Program-made: the position numbers and the translations under genes
From: Cyanophora paradoxa
Taxonomy: Eukaryota; Glaucocystophyceae; Cyanophorales; Cyanophoraceae
Assembly: GCA_004431415.1 (NCBI GenBank)
Contig: QPMI01000340.1
Location: 1-50,523 of the forward strand
Reading direction: 5' to 3'
DNA: 50,523 nt
Notes under the pieces: model-generated
Seen by the model: only the letters and a program-made list of their open reading frames with translations
Told to the model about the DNA's origin: nothing
Database searches by the model: none
In this document: piece by piece, positions 37,881 through 50,523 of the stretch
Position numbering within the stretch: the stretch's first letter is position 1
How the letters are laid out: every line of letters starts with the position of its first letter

Positions 37881-37975
37881 TCTTCCTTGCTGGTGCTGGT
37901 GTCACTCACTCAGAGGCCCCAGGTTTCTGATCTCTGACAAAAAAGAAGAAAAATGCACCCCAAATCACTCAGTCC
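37881..37975. other. Satellite B orientation switch
   Basis: Scrambled pieces (catcttccttgctggtgctgg, aggccccaggtttctgatct, caaatcactcagtcc) connect the reverse block to the forward array. It is a rearrangement junction with no gene. Confidence 0.85.
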
Positions 37976-40900
37976 TGGGGCCTTCGACTGAGTGACTTGC
38001 TGGTGGGTGGGTTATCTGCCTAAGGCTAGCGCCTTGTGCATATTCCCCCAAAGAGATTTAGGCTGCATCTTTCTTCTATTTTCTGGCAGATCGGAAACCT
38101 GGGGCCTTTGACTGAGTGACTTGCTGGTGGGTGGGTCATCTGCCTAAGGCTAGCGCCTTGTGCATATTCCCCCAGAGAGATTTGAAGTGCATCCTTTTTC
38201 TATTTTCTGGCACATCGGAAACCTGGGGCCTTCGACTGAGTGACTTGCTGGTGGGTGGGTCATCTGCCTAAGGCTAGCGCCTTGTGCATATTCCCCCAGA
38301 GAGATTTGAAGTGCATCCTTTTTCTATTTTCTGGCACATCGGAAACCTGGGGCCTTCGACTGAGTGACTTGCTGGTGGGTGGGTCATCTGCCTAAGGCTA
38401 GCGCCTTGTGCATATTCCCCCAGAGAGATTTGAAGTGCATCCTTCTTCTATTTTGTGGCAGATCGGAAACCTGGGGCCTTTGACTGAGTGACTTGCTGGT
38501 GGATGGGTCATCTGCCTAAGGCTAGCGCCTTGTGCATATTCCCCCAGAGAGATTTGAAGTGCATCCTTTTTCTATTTTCTGGCACATCGGAAACCTGGGG
38601 CCTTCGACTGAGTGACTTGCTGGTGGGTGGGTCATCTGCCTAAGGCTAGCACCTTGTGCATATTCCCCCAGAGAGATTTGAAGTGCATCCTTTTTCTATT
38701 TTCTGGCAGATCGGAAACCTGGGGCCTTTGACTGAGTGACTTGCTGGTGGGTGGGTCATCTGCCTAAGGCTAGCGCCTTGTGCATATTCCCCCAGAGAGA
38801 TTTGAAGTGCATCTTTCTTCTATTTTCTGGCAGACCGGAAACCTGGGGCCTTCGACTGAGTGTCTTGCTTTTGGGAGGGTCATCTTCCTAAGGCTAGCGC
38901 CTTGTGCATATTCCCCCAGAGAGATTTGGTGCATCTTTTTCTATTTTCTGGCAGATCGGAAACCTGGGGCCTTCGACTGAGTGACTTGCTGGTGGGTGGG
39001 TCATCTGCCTAAGGCTAGCGCCTTGTGCATATTCCCCCAGAGAGATTTGAAGTGCATCTTCTTCTATTTTGTGGCAGATCGGAAACCTGGGGCCTTTGAC
39101 TGAGTGACTTGCTGGTGGGTGGGTCATCTGCCTAAGGCTAGCGCCTTGTGCATATTCCCCCAGAGAGATTTGAAGTGCATCCTTTTTCTATTTTCTGGCA
39201 GATCGGAAACCTGGGGCCTTCGACTGAGTGACTTGCTGGTGGGTGGGTCATCTGCCTAAGGCTAGCGCCTTGTGCATATTCCCCCAGAGAGATTTGAGGT
39301 GCATCCTTCTTCTATTTTGTGGCAGATCGGAAACCTGGGGCCTTCGACTGAGTGACTTGCTGGTGGGTGGGTCATCTGCCTAAGGCTAGCGCCTTGTGCA
39401 TATTCCCCCAGAGAGATTTGAAGTGCATCCTTTTTCTATTTTTGGCAGATCGGAAACCTGGGGCCTTGACTGAGTGACTTGCTTGGGGGGTCATCTGCCT
39501 AAGGCTAGCGCCTTGTGCATATTCCCCAGAGAGATTTGGGTGCATCTTCTTTATTTTTGGCAGATCGAAACCTGGGGCCTTCGACTGAGTGACTTGCTTG
39601 TGGGTGGGTCATCTGCCTAAGGCTAGCGCCTTGTGCATATTCCCCCAGAGAGATTTGGGTGCATCTTTCTTCTATTTTGTGGCAGATCGGAAACCTGGGG
39701 CCTTCGACTGAGTGACTTGCTGGTGGGTGGGTCATCTGCCTAAGGCTAGCACCTTGTGCATATTCCCCCAGAGAGATTTGGGTGCATCCTTCTTCTATTT
39801 TTGGCAGATCGAAACCTGGGGCCTTCGACTGAGTGACTTGCTGGTGGGTGGGTCATCTGCCTAAGGCTAGCGCCTTGTGCATATTCCCCCAGAGAGATTT
39901 GAAGTGCATCTTTCTTCTATTTTGTGGCAGATCGGAAACCTGGGGCCTTCGACTGAGTGACTTGCTGGTGGGTGGGTCATCTGCCTAAGGCTAGCGCCTT
40001 GTGCATATTCCCCCAGAGAGATTTGGAGTGCATCTTTTTCTATTTTGTGGCAGATCGGAAACCTGGGGCCTTCGACTGAGTGACTTGCTGGTGGGTGGGT
40101 CATCTGCCTAAGGCTAGCGCCTTGTGCATATTCCCCCAGAGAGATTTGGGTGCATCTTCTTCTATTTTGTGGCAGATCGGAAACCTGGGGCCTTTGACTG
40201 AGTGACTTGCTGGTGGGTGGGTCATCTGCCTAAGGCTAGCGCCTTGTGCATATTCCCCCAGAGAGATTTGGGTGCATCCTTTTTCTATTTTGTGGCAGAT
40301 CGGAAACCTGGGGCCTTCGACTGAGTGACTTGCTGGTGGGTGGGTCATCTGCCTAAGGCTAGCGCCTTGTGCATATTCCCCCAGAGAGATTTGGGTGCAT
40401 CCTTCTTCTATTTTGTGGCAGATCGGAAACCTGGGGCCTTTGACTGAGTGACTTGCTGGTGGGTGGGTCATCTGCCTAAGGCTAGCGCCTTGTGCATATT
40501 CCCCCAGAGAGATTTGAAGTGCATCTTTCTTCTATTTTGTGGCAGATCGGAAACCTGGGGCCTTCGACTGAGTGACTTGCTGGTGGGTGGGTCATCTGCC
40601 TAAGGCTAGCGCCTTGTGCATATTCCCCCAGAGAGATTTGGGTGCATCCTTCTTCTATTTTTGGCAGATCGGAAACCTGGGGCCTTCGACTGAGTGACTT
40701 GCTGGTGGGTGGGTCATCTGCCTAAGGCTAGCGCCTTGTGCATATTCCCCCAGAGAGATTTGGGTGCATCTTTCTTCTATTTTGTGGCAGATCGGAAACC
40801 TGGGGCCTTCGACTGAGTGACTTGCTGGTGGGTGGGTCATCTGCCTAAGGCTAGCGCCTTGTGCATATTCCCCCAGAGAGATTTGAAGTGCATCTTTCTT

Positions 40901-43900
40901 CTATTTTGTGGCAGATCGGAAACCTGGGGCCTTTGACTGAGTGACTTGCTGGTGGGTGGGTCATCTGCCTAAGGCTAGCGCCTTGTGCATATTCCCCCAG
41001 AGAGATTTGAGTGCATCTTCTTCTATTTTGTGGCAGATCGGAAACCTGGGGCCTTGACTGAGTGACTTGCTGGTGGGTGGGTCATCTGCCTAAGGCTAGC
41101 GCCTTGTGCATATTCCCCCAGAGAGATTTGGGGTGCATCCTTCTTCTATTTTGTGGCAGATCGGAAACCTGGGGCCTTCGACTGAGTGACTTGCTGGTGG
41201 GTGGGTCATCTGCCTAAGGCTAGCGCCTTGTGCATATTCCCCAGAGAGATTTGGGTGCATCTTTCTTCTATTTTTGGCAGATCGGAAACCTGGGGCCTTC
41301 GACTGAGTGACTTGCTGGTGGGTGGGTCATCTGCCTAAGGCTAGCGCCTTGTGCATATTCCCCCAGAGAGATTTGAAGTGCATCCTTTTTCTATTTTGTG
41401 GCAGATCGGAAACCTGGGCCTTGACTGAGTGACTTGCTGGTGGGTGGGTCATCTGCCTAAGGCTAGCGCCTTGTGCATATTCCCCCAGAGAGATTTGAAG
41501 TGCATCTTTCTTCTATTTTGTGGCAGATCGGAAACCTGGGGCCTTCGACTGAGTGACTTGCTGGTGGGTGGGTCATCTGCCTAAGGCTAGCGCCTTGTGC
41601 ATATTCCCCCAGAGAGATTTGGGTGCATCTTTTTCTATTTTGTGGCAGATCGGAAACCTGGGGCCTTGACTGAGTGACTTGCTGGTGGGTGGGTCATCTG
41701 CCTAAGGCTAGCGCCTTGTGCATATTCCCCCAGAGAGATTTGGGTGCATCCTTCTTCTATTTTGTGGCAGATCGGAAACCTGGGCCTTTGACTGAGTGAC
41801 TTGCTGGTGGGTGGGTCATCTGCCTAAGGCTAGCGCCTTGTGCATATTCCCCCAGAGAGATTTGAAGTGCATCCTTTTTCTATTTTGTGGCAGATCGGAA
41901 ACCTGGGGCCTTCGACTGAGTGACTTGCTGGTGGGTGGGTCATCTGCCTAAGGCTAGCGCCTTGTGCATATTCCCCAGAGAGATTTGGGTGCATCTTTCT
42001 TCTATTTTGTGGCAGATCGGAAACCTGGGGCCTTCGACTGAGTGACTTGCTGGTGGGTGGGTCATCTGCCTAAGGCTAGCGCCTTGTGCATATTCCCCCA
42101 GAGAGATTTGGGGTGCATCTTTCTTCTATTTTGTGGCAGATCGGAAACCTGGGCCTTGACTGAGTGACTTGCTGGTGGGTGGGTCATCTGCCTAAGGCTA
42201 GCGCCTTGTGCATATTCCCCAGAGAGATTTGGGTGCATCTTTCTTCTATTTTGTGGCAGATCGGAAACCTGGGGCCTTGACTGAGTGACTTGCTGGTGGG
42301 TGGGTCATCTGCCTAAGGCTAGCGCCTTGTGCATATTCCCCAGAGAGATTTGAGTGCATCTTTCTTCTATTTTTGGCAGATCGGAAACCTGGGCCTTGAC
42401 TGAGTGACTTGCTGGTGGTGGGTCATCTGCCTAAGGCTAGCGCCTTGTGCATATTCCCCCAGAGAGATTTGGGTGCATCTTTTTCTATTTTGTGGCAGAT
42501 CGGAAACCTGGGGCCTTGACTGAGTGACTTGCTGGTGGTGGGTCATCTGCCTAAGGCTAGCGCCTTGTGCATATTCCCCCAGAGAGATTTGAAGTGCATC
42601 TTTCTTCTATTTTGTGGCAGATCGGAAACCTGGGGCCTTCGACTGAGTGACTTGCTGGTGGGTGGGTCATCTGCCTAAGGCTAGCGCCTTGTGCATATTC
42701 CCCCAAAGAGATTTGGGGTGCATCCTTCTTCTATTTTTGGCAGATCGGAAACCTGGGGCCTTCGACTGAGTGACTTGCTGGTGCGTGGGTCATCTGCCTA
42801 AGGCTAGCGCCTTGTGCATATTCCCCCAGAGAGATTTGAAGTGCATCCTTTTTCTATTTTCTGGCACATCGGAAACCTGGGGCCTTGACTGAGTGACTTG
42901 CTGGTGGGTGGGTCATCTGCCTAAGGCTAGCGCCTTGTGCATATTCCCCAGAGAGATTTGGGTGCATCTTTCTTCTATTTTTGGCAGATCGGAAACCTGG
43001 GGCCTTGACTGAGTGACTTGCTGGTGGGTGGGTCATCTGCCTAAGGCTAGCGCCTTGTGCATATTCCCCAGAGAGATTTGGGTGCATCTTTTTCTATTTT
43101 TGGCAGATCGGAAACCTGGGGCCTTGACTGAGTGACTTGCTGGTGGGTGGGTCATCTGCCTAAGGCTAGCGCCTTGTGCATATTCCCCAGAGAGATTTGG
43201 GTGCATCTTTCTTCTATTTTGTGGCAGATCGGAAACCTGGGGCCTTCGACTGAGTGACTTGCTGGTGGGTGGGTCATCTGCCTAAGGCTAGCGCCTTGTG
43301 CATATTCCCCAGAGAGATTTGGGTGCATCTTTCTTCTATTTTGTGGCAGATCGGAAACCTGGGGCCTTGACTGAGTGACTTGCTGGTGGGTGGGTCATCT
43401 GCCTAAGGCTAGCGCCTTGTGCATATTCCCCCAGAGAGATTTGGGTGCATCTTTCTTCTATTTTGTGGCAGATCGGAAACCTGGGCCTTGACTGAGTGAC
43501 TTGCTGGTGGGTGGGTCATCTGCCTAAGGCTAGCGCCTTGTGCATATTCCCCCAGAGAGATTTGGGTGCATCTTTCTTCTATTTTTGGCAGATCGGAAAC
43601 CTGGGGCCTTGACTGAGTGACTTGCTGGTGGTGGGTCATCTGCCTAAGGCTAGCGCCTTGTGCATATTCCCCAGAGAGATTTGGGTGCATCTTTCTTCTA
43701 TTTTGTGGCAGATCGGAAACCTGGGGCCTTCGACTGAGTGACTTGCTGGTGGGTGGGTCATCTGCCTAAGGCTAGCGCCTTGTGCATATTCCCCCAGAGA
43801 GATTTGAGGTGCATCTTTCTTCTATTTTGTGGCAGATCGGAAACCTGGGGCCTTCGACTGAGTGACTTGCTGGTGGGTGGGTCATCTGCCTAAGGCTAGC

Positions 43901-46900
43901 GCCTTGTGCATATTCCCCCAGAGAGATTTGGGGTGCATCCTTCTTCTATTTTGTGGCAGATCGGAAACCTGGGGCCTTCGACTGAGTGACTTGCTGGTGG
44001 GTGGGTCATCTGCCTAAGGCTAGCGCCTTGTGCATATTCCCCCAGAGAGATTTGGGGTGCATCCTTCTTCTATTTTGTGGCAGATCGGAAACCTGGGGCC
44101 TTCGACTGAGTGACTTGCTGGTGGGTGGGTCATCTGCCTAAGGCTAGCGCCTTGTGCATATTCCCCCAGAGAGATTTGGGTGCATCCTTCTTCTATTTTG
44201 TGGCAGATCGGAAACCTGGGGCCTTCGACTGAGTGACTTGCTGGTGGGTGGGTCATCTGCCTAAGGCTAGCGCCTTGTGCATATTCCCCAGAGAGATTTG
44301 GGTGCATCTTTCTTCTATTTTGTGGCAGATCGGAAACCTGGGGCCTTCGACTGAGTGACTTGCTGGTGGGTGGGTCATCTGCCTAAGGCTAGCGCCTTGT
44401 GCATATTCCCCAGAGAGATTTGGGGTGCATCTTTCTTCTATTTTGTGGCAGATCGGAAACCTGGGGCCTTCGACTGAGTGACTTGCTGGTGGGTGGGTCA
44501 TCTGCCTAAGGCTAGCGCCTTGTGCATATTCCCCAGAGAGATTTGGGTGCATCTTTCTTCTATTTTGTGGCAGATCGGAAACCTGGGGCCTTCGACTGAG
44601 TGACTTGCTGGTGGGTGGGTCATCTGCCTAAGGCTAGCGCCTTGTGCATATTCCCCCAGAGAGATTTGGGTGCATCTTTCTTCTATTTTGTGGCAGATCG
44701 GAAACCTGGGGCCTTGACTGAGTGACTTGCTGGTGGGTGGGTCATCTGCCTAAGGCTAGCGCCTTGTGCATATTCCCCCAGAGAGATTTGGGTGCATCTT
44801 CTTCTATTTTGTGGCAGATCGGAAACCTGGGGCCTTGACTGAGTGACTTGCTGGTGGGTGGGTCATCTGCCTAAGGCTAGCGCCTTGTGCATATTCCCCA
44901 GAGAGATTTGGGTGCATCTTTCTTCTATTTTGTGGCAGATCGGAAACCTGGGGCCTTGACTGAGTGACTTGCTGGTGGGTGGGTCATCTGCCTAAGGCTA
45001 GCGCCTTGTGCATATTCCCCAGAGAGATTTGGGTGCATCTTTCTTCTATTTTGTGGCAGATCGGAAACCTGGGGCCTTCGACTGAGTGACTTGCTGGTGG
45101 GTGGGTCATCTGCCTAAGGCTAGCGCCTTGTGCATATTCCCCAGAGAGATTTGGGTGCATCCTTCTTCTATTTTGTGGCAGATCGGAAACCTGGGGCCTC
45201 TGACTGAGTGACTTGCTGGTGGGTGGGTCATCTGCCTAAGGCTAGCGCCTTGTGCATATTCCCCCAGAGAGATTTGGGGTGCATCTTTCTTCTATTTTGT
45301 GGCAGATCGGAAACCTGGGGCCTCTGACTGAGTGACTTGCTGGTGGGTGGGTCATCTGCCTAAGGCTAGCGCCTTGTGCATATTCCCCCAGAGAGATTTG
45401 GGTGCATCTTCTTCTATTTTGTGGCAGATCGGAAACCTGGGGCCTTGACTGAGTGACTTGCTGGTGGGTGGGTCATCTGCCTAAGGCTAGCGCCTTGTGC
45501 ATATTCCCCAGAGAGATTTGGGGTGCATCTTTCTTCTATTTTGTGGCAGATCGGAAACCTGGGGCCTTGACTGAGTGACTTGCTGGTGGTGGGTCATCTG
45601 CCTAAGGCTAGCGCCTTGTGCATATTCCCCAGAGAGATTTGGGTGCATCTTCTTCTATTTTGTGGCAGATCGGAAACCTGGGGCCTTGACTGAGTGACTT
45701 GCTGGTGGGTGGGTCATCTGCCTAAGGCTAGCGCCTTGTGCATATTCCCCAGAGAGATTTGGGTGCATCTTTCTTCTATTTTGTGGCAGATCGGAAACCT
45801 GGGGCCTTGACTGAGTGACTTGCTGGTGGGTGGGTCATCTGCCTAAGGCTAGCGCCTTGTGCATATTCCCCAGAGAGATTTGGGTGCATCTTTCTTCTAT
45901 TTTGTGGCAGATCGGAAACCTGGGGCCTTCGACTGAGTGACTTGCTGGTGGGTGGGTCATCTGCCTAAGGCTAGCGCCTTGTGCATATTCCCCCAGAGAG
46001 ATTTGGGTGCATCTTTCTTCTATTTTGTGGCAGATCGGAAACCTGGGGCCTCTGACTGAGTGACTTGCTGGTGGGTGGGTCATCTGCCTAAGGCTAGCGC
46101 CTTGTGCATATTCCCCCAGAGAGATTTGGGTGCATCTTTCTTCTATTTTGTGGCAGATCGGAAACCTGGGGCCTCTGACTGAGTGACTTGCTGGTGGTGG
46201 GTCATCTGCCTAAGGCTAGCGCCTTGTGCATATTCCCCCAGAGAGATTTGGGGTGCATCTTTCTTCTATTTTGTGGCAGATCGGAAACCTGGGGCCTTGA
46301 CTGAGTGACTTGCTGGTGGGTGGGTCATCTGCCTAAGGCTAGCGCCTTGTGCATATTCCCCCAGAGAGATTTGGGGTGCATCTTTCTTCTATTTTGTGGC
46401 AGATCGGAAACCTGGGGCCTTCGACTGAGTGACTTGCTGGTGGGTGGGTCATCTGCCTAAGGCTAGCGCCTTGTGCATATTCCCCCAGAGAGATTTGGGG
46501 TGCATCTTTCTTCTATTTTGTGGCAGATCGGAAACCTGGGGCCTTGACTGAGTGACTTGCTGGTGGGTGGGTCATCTGCCTAAGGCTAGCGCCTTGTGCA
46601 TATTCCCCCAGAGAGATTTGGGTGCATCTTTCTTCTATTTTGTGGCAGATCGGAAACCTGGGGCCTTGACTGAGTGACTTGCTGGTGGGTGGGTCATCTG
46701 CCTAAGGCTAGCGCCTTGTGCATATTCCCCCAGAGAGATTTGGGGTGCATCTTTCTTCTATTTTGTGGCAGATCGGAAACCTGGGGCCTTCGACTGAGTG
46801 ACTTGCTGGTGGGTGGGTCATCTGCCTAAGGCTAGCGCCTTGTGCATATTCCCCAGAGAGATTTGGGTGCATCTTTCTTCTATTTTTGGCAGATCGGAAA

Positions 46901-49900
46901 CCTGGGGCCTTGACTGAGTGACTTGCTGGTGGGTGGGTCATCTGCCTAAGGCTAGCGCCTTGTGCATATTCCCCAGAGAGATTTGGGTGCATCTTTCTTC
47001 TATTTTGTGGCAGATCGGAAACCTGGGCCTTGACTGAGTGACTTGCTGGTGGGTGGGTCATCTGCCTAAGGCTAGCGCCTTGTGCATATTCCCCAGAGAG
47101 ATTTGGGTGCATCTTTCTTCTATTTTGTGGCAGATCGGAAACCTGGGGCCTCTGACTGAGTGACTTGCTGGTGGGTGGGTCATCTGCCTAAGGCTAGCGC
47201 CTTGTGCATATTCCCCCAGAGAGATTTGAGGTGCATCTTTCTTCTATTTTGTGGCAGATCGGAAACCTGGGGCCTTCGACTGAGTGACTTGCTGGTGGGT
47301 GGGTCATCTGCCTAAGGCTAGCGCCTTGTGCATATTCCCCCAGAGAGATTTGGGTGCATCTTTCTTCTATTTTGTGGCAGATCGGAAACCTGGGGCCTTT
47401 GACTGAGTGACTTGCTGGTGGGTGGGTCATCTGCCTAAGGCTAGCGCCTTGTGCATATTCCCCAGAGAGATTTGGGTGCATCTTTCTTCTATTTTGTGGC
47501 AGATCGGAAACCTGGGGCCTTGACTGAGTGACTTGCTGGTGGGTGGGTCATCTGCCTAAGGCTAGCGCCTTGTGCATATTCCCCAGAGAGATTTGGGTGC
47601 ATCTTTCTTCTATTTTGTGGCAGATCGGAAACCTGGGGCCTTGACTGAGTGACTTGCTGGTGGGTGGGTCATCTGCCTAAGGCTAGCGCCTTGTGCATAT
47701 TCCCCCAGAGAGATTTGGGTGCATCTTTCTTCTATTTTGTGGCAGATCGGAAACCTGGGGCCTTCGACTGAGTGACTTGCTGGTGGGTGGGTCATCTGCC
47801 TAAGGCTAGCGCCTTGTGCATATTCCCCAGAGAGATTTGAGGTGCATCTTTCTTCTATTTTGTGGCAGATCGGAAACCTGGGGCCTTCGACTGAGTGACT
47901 TGCTGGTGGGTGGGTCATCTGCCTAAGGCTAGCGCCTTGTGCATATTCCCCCAGAGAGATTTGGGTGCATCTTTCTTCTATTTTGTGGCAGATCGGAAAC
48001 CTGGGGCCTTCGACTGAGTGACTTGCTGGTGGGTGGGTCATCTGCCTAAGGCTAGCGCCTTGTGCATATTCCCCCAGAGAGATTTGGGTGCATCTTTCTT
48101 CTATTTTGTGGCAGATCGGAAACCTGGGGCCTTCGACTGAGTGACTTGCTGGTGGGTGGGTCATCTGCCTAAGGCTAGCGCCTTGTGCATATTCCCCCAG
48201 AGAGATTTGGGTGCATCTTTCTTCTATTTTGTGGCAGATCGGAAACCTGGGGCCTTGACTGAGTGACTTGCTGGTGGGTGGGTCATCTGCCTAAGGCTAG
48301 CGCCTTGTGCATATTCCCCCAGAGAGATTTGGGTGCATCTTTCTTCTATTTTGTGGCAGATCGGAAACCTGGGGCCTTGACTGAGTGACTTGCTGGTGGG
48401 TGGGTCATCTGCCTAAGGCTAGCGCCTTGTGCATATTCCCCAGAGAGATTTGGGTGCATCTTCTTCTATTTTGTGGCAGATCGGAAACCTGGGGCCTTGA
48501 CTGAGTGACTTGCTGGTGGGTGGGTCATCTGCCTAAGGCTAGCGCCTTGTGCATATTCCCCAGAGAGATTTGGGTGCATCTTTCTTCTATTTTGTGGCAG
48601 ATCGGAAACCTGGGGCCTTCGACTGAGTGACTTGCTGGTGGGTGGGTCATCTGCCTAAGGCTAGCGCCTTGTGCATATTCCCCAGAGAGATTTGGGGTGC
48701 ATCTTTCTTCTATTTTGTGGCAGATCGGAAACCTGGGGCCTTCGACTGAGTGACTTGCTGGTGGGTGGGTCATCTGCCTAAGGCTAGCGCCTTGTGCATA
48801 TTCCCCCAGAGAGATTTGGGTGCATCTTTCTTCTATTTTGTGGCAGATCGGAAACCTGGGGCCTCTGACTGAGTGACTTGCTGGTGGGTGGGTCATCTGC
48901 CTAAGGCTAGCGCCTTGTGCATATTCCCCCAGAGAGATTTGGGTGCATCTTTCTTCTATTTTGTGGCAGATCGGAAACCTGGGGCCTTCGACTGAGTGAC
49001 TTGCTGGTGGGTGGGTCATCTGCCTAAGGCTAGCGCCTTGTGCATATTCCCCAGAGAGATTTGGGTGCATCTTTCTTCTATTTTGTGGCAGATCGGAAAC
49101 CTGGGGCCTCTGACTGAGTGACTTGCTGGTGGGTGGGTCATCTGCCTAAGGCTAGCGCCTTGTGCATATTCCCCCAGAGAGATTTGGGTGCATCTTTCTT
49201 CTATTTTGTGGCAGATCGGAAACCTGGGGCCTTCGACTGAGTGACTTGCTGGTGGGTGGGTCATCTGCCTAAGGCTAGCGCCTTGTGCATATTCCCCCAG
49301 AGAGATTTGAGGTGCATCCTTCTTCTATTTTCTGGCAGATCGGAAACCTGGGCCTTCGACTGAGTGACTTGCTGGTGGGTGGGTCATCTGCCTAAGGCTA
49401 GCGCCTTGTGCATATTCCCCCAGAGAGATTTGAAGTGCATCCTTCTTCTATTTTGTGGCAGATCGGAAACCTGGGGCCTTTGACTGAGTGACTTGCTGGT
49501 GGGTGGGTCATCTGCCTAAGGCTAGCGCCTTGTGCATATTCCCCCAGAGAGATTTTGGGTGCATCTTTCTTCTATTTTCTGGCACATCGGAAACCTGGGG
49601 CCTTCGACTGAGTGACTTGCTGGTGGGTGGGTCATCTGCCTAAGGCTAGCGCCTTGTGCATATTCCCCAGAGAGATTTGGGTGCATCTTTCTTCTATTTT
49701 GTGGCAGATCGGAAACCTGGGGCCTTGACTGAGTGACTTGCTGGTGGGTGGGTCATCTGCCTAAGGCTAGCGCCTTGTGCATATTCCCCCAGAGAGATTT
49801 GGGTGCATCTTTCTTCTATTTTGTGGCCGATCGGAAACCTGGGGCCTCTGACTGAGTGACTTGCTGGTGGGTGGGTCATCTGCCTAAGGCTAGCGCCTTG

Positions 49901-50523
49901 TGCATATTCCCCCAGAGAGATTTGGGTGCATCTTTCTTCTATTTTGTGGCAGATCGGAAACCTGGGGCCTCTGACTGAGTGACTTGCTGGTGGGTGGGTC
50001 ATCTGCCTAAGGCTAGCGCCTTGTGCATATTCCCCCAGAGAGATTTGGGTGCATCTTTCTTCTATTTTGTGGCAGATCGGAAACCTGGGGCCTTCGACTG
50101 AGTGACTTGCTGGTGGGTGGGTCATCTGCCTAAGGCTAGCGCCTTGTGCATATTCCCCCAGAGAGATTTGGGTGCATCTTTCTTCTATTTTGTGGCAGAT
50201 CGGAAACCTGGGGCCTTTGACTGAGTGACTTGCTGGTGGGTGGGTCATCTGCCTAAGGCTAGCGCCTTGTGCATATTCCCCCAGAGAGATTTGGGTGCAT
50301 CTTTCTTCTATTTTGTGGCAGATCGGAAACCTGGGGCCTTCGACTGAGTGACTTGCTGGTGGGTGGGTCATCTGCCTAAGGCTAGCGCCTTGTGCATATT
50401 CCCCCAGAGAGATTTGGGTGCATCTTTCTTCTATTTTGTGGCAGATCGGAAACCTGGGGCCTTCGACTGAGTGACTTGCTGGTGGGTGGGTCATCTGCCT
50501 AAGGCTAGCGCCTTGTGCATATT
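37976..50523 (+). repeat. Satellite B main array (120-124 bp monomer, about 102 copies)
   Basis: Near-identical forward units continue to the right edge. The full-length unit is 123 bp (for example ggctagcgcc at 50011 and 50134). Variants include ttgaag, ttggg or ttgggg after agagat, ccccag or cccccag, ttttgtgg, tttttgg or ttttctgg, and ccttcgac, cctttgac, cctctgac or ccttgac. Because 123 is a multiple of 3 and the minus strand lacks stops in one frame, ORFs up to 266 codons appear; these are not taken as genes. Unit length varies mainly by one-base changes in homopolymers, most often between about 39.4 and 49.7 kb. Confidence 0.97.

Noticed and set aside
37336-50523. Repetitive minus-strand open frames in satellite B (up to 266 codons of a 41-residue repeat)
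   Set aside because: A 123-bp monomer without stops in one frame gives this automatically. Neighbouring units break it by indels, and there is no sign of coding constraint.
1-50523. CRISPR array
   Set aside because: Repeats are directly adjacent with no unique spacers, and the context is eukaryotic with LTR retrotransposons.
1-50523. Canonical CENP-B box in the satellites
   Set aside because: Neither monomer contains a recognisable match; only the logic of a shared core is similar.

Overview
The window is nuclear DNA of a eukaryote. It holds long satellite arrays, Ty3/gypsy LTR retrotransposons, and a few single-exon genes for secretory-pathway proteins with N-terminal membrane anchors. There is no sign of bacterial operons, Shine-Dalgarno sites, CRISPR, tRNA or rRNA. 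Intronless genes for a galactosyltransferase-like GT7, a GT34-like enzyme, two DUF5672 proteins and a CmcI-type methyltransferase would suit an intron-poor alga or other microbial eukaryote. The species cannot be named from the sequence.

Layout. 1-8168 is a tandem array of satellite A (205-206 bp monomer, about 40 copies). 8169-13679 is a Ty3/gypsy element (gypsy-1) cut in two inside reverse transcriptase; its second half is inverted, and inverted satellite A plus a 177-bp LTR lie in between. 13680-19400 is a mosaic of satellite fragments, a DUF5672 gene (14750-15622), a GT7 gene (16403-17248, minus) and scrambled gypsy fragments. 19668-20935 is a short, diverged array of satellite B (about 123-bp monomer). 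21208-24277 is a second gypsy lineage (gypsy-3), broken by a frameshift and truncated by satellite B. 24278-29394 is a second mosaic with a CmcI-type methyltransferase gene (24978-25916, minus), a GT34 gene (26277-27152), a GC-rich truncated ORF and a partial copy of the methyltransferase gene. 29395-36190 is a complete gypsy-2 element with 201-bp LTRs and a 4-bp GGGC target duplication inside satellite B. A second DUF5672 gene follows (36466-37299, minus). 37336-50523 is a large satellite B array, the first 0.5 kb in one orientation and the rest in the other.

How the parts relate. Satellites A and B differ in length and sequence but share a core of about 36 bp. All five cellular genes sit as compact islands between satellite fragments, and four of the five are framed by satellite in opposite orientations. 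One island edge (satellite plus the methyltransferase 3' end) has been copied 4 kb away. The locus looks like a satellite-rich domain, possibly centromeric, pericentromeric or subtelomeric, where recombination among satellites moves single-exon glycan-related genes and shreds retrotransposons. The gypsy-2 gag/pol junction carries a textbook -1 frameshift signal, and three of three readable gypsy LTR edges abut GGGC.
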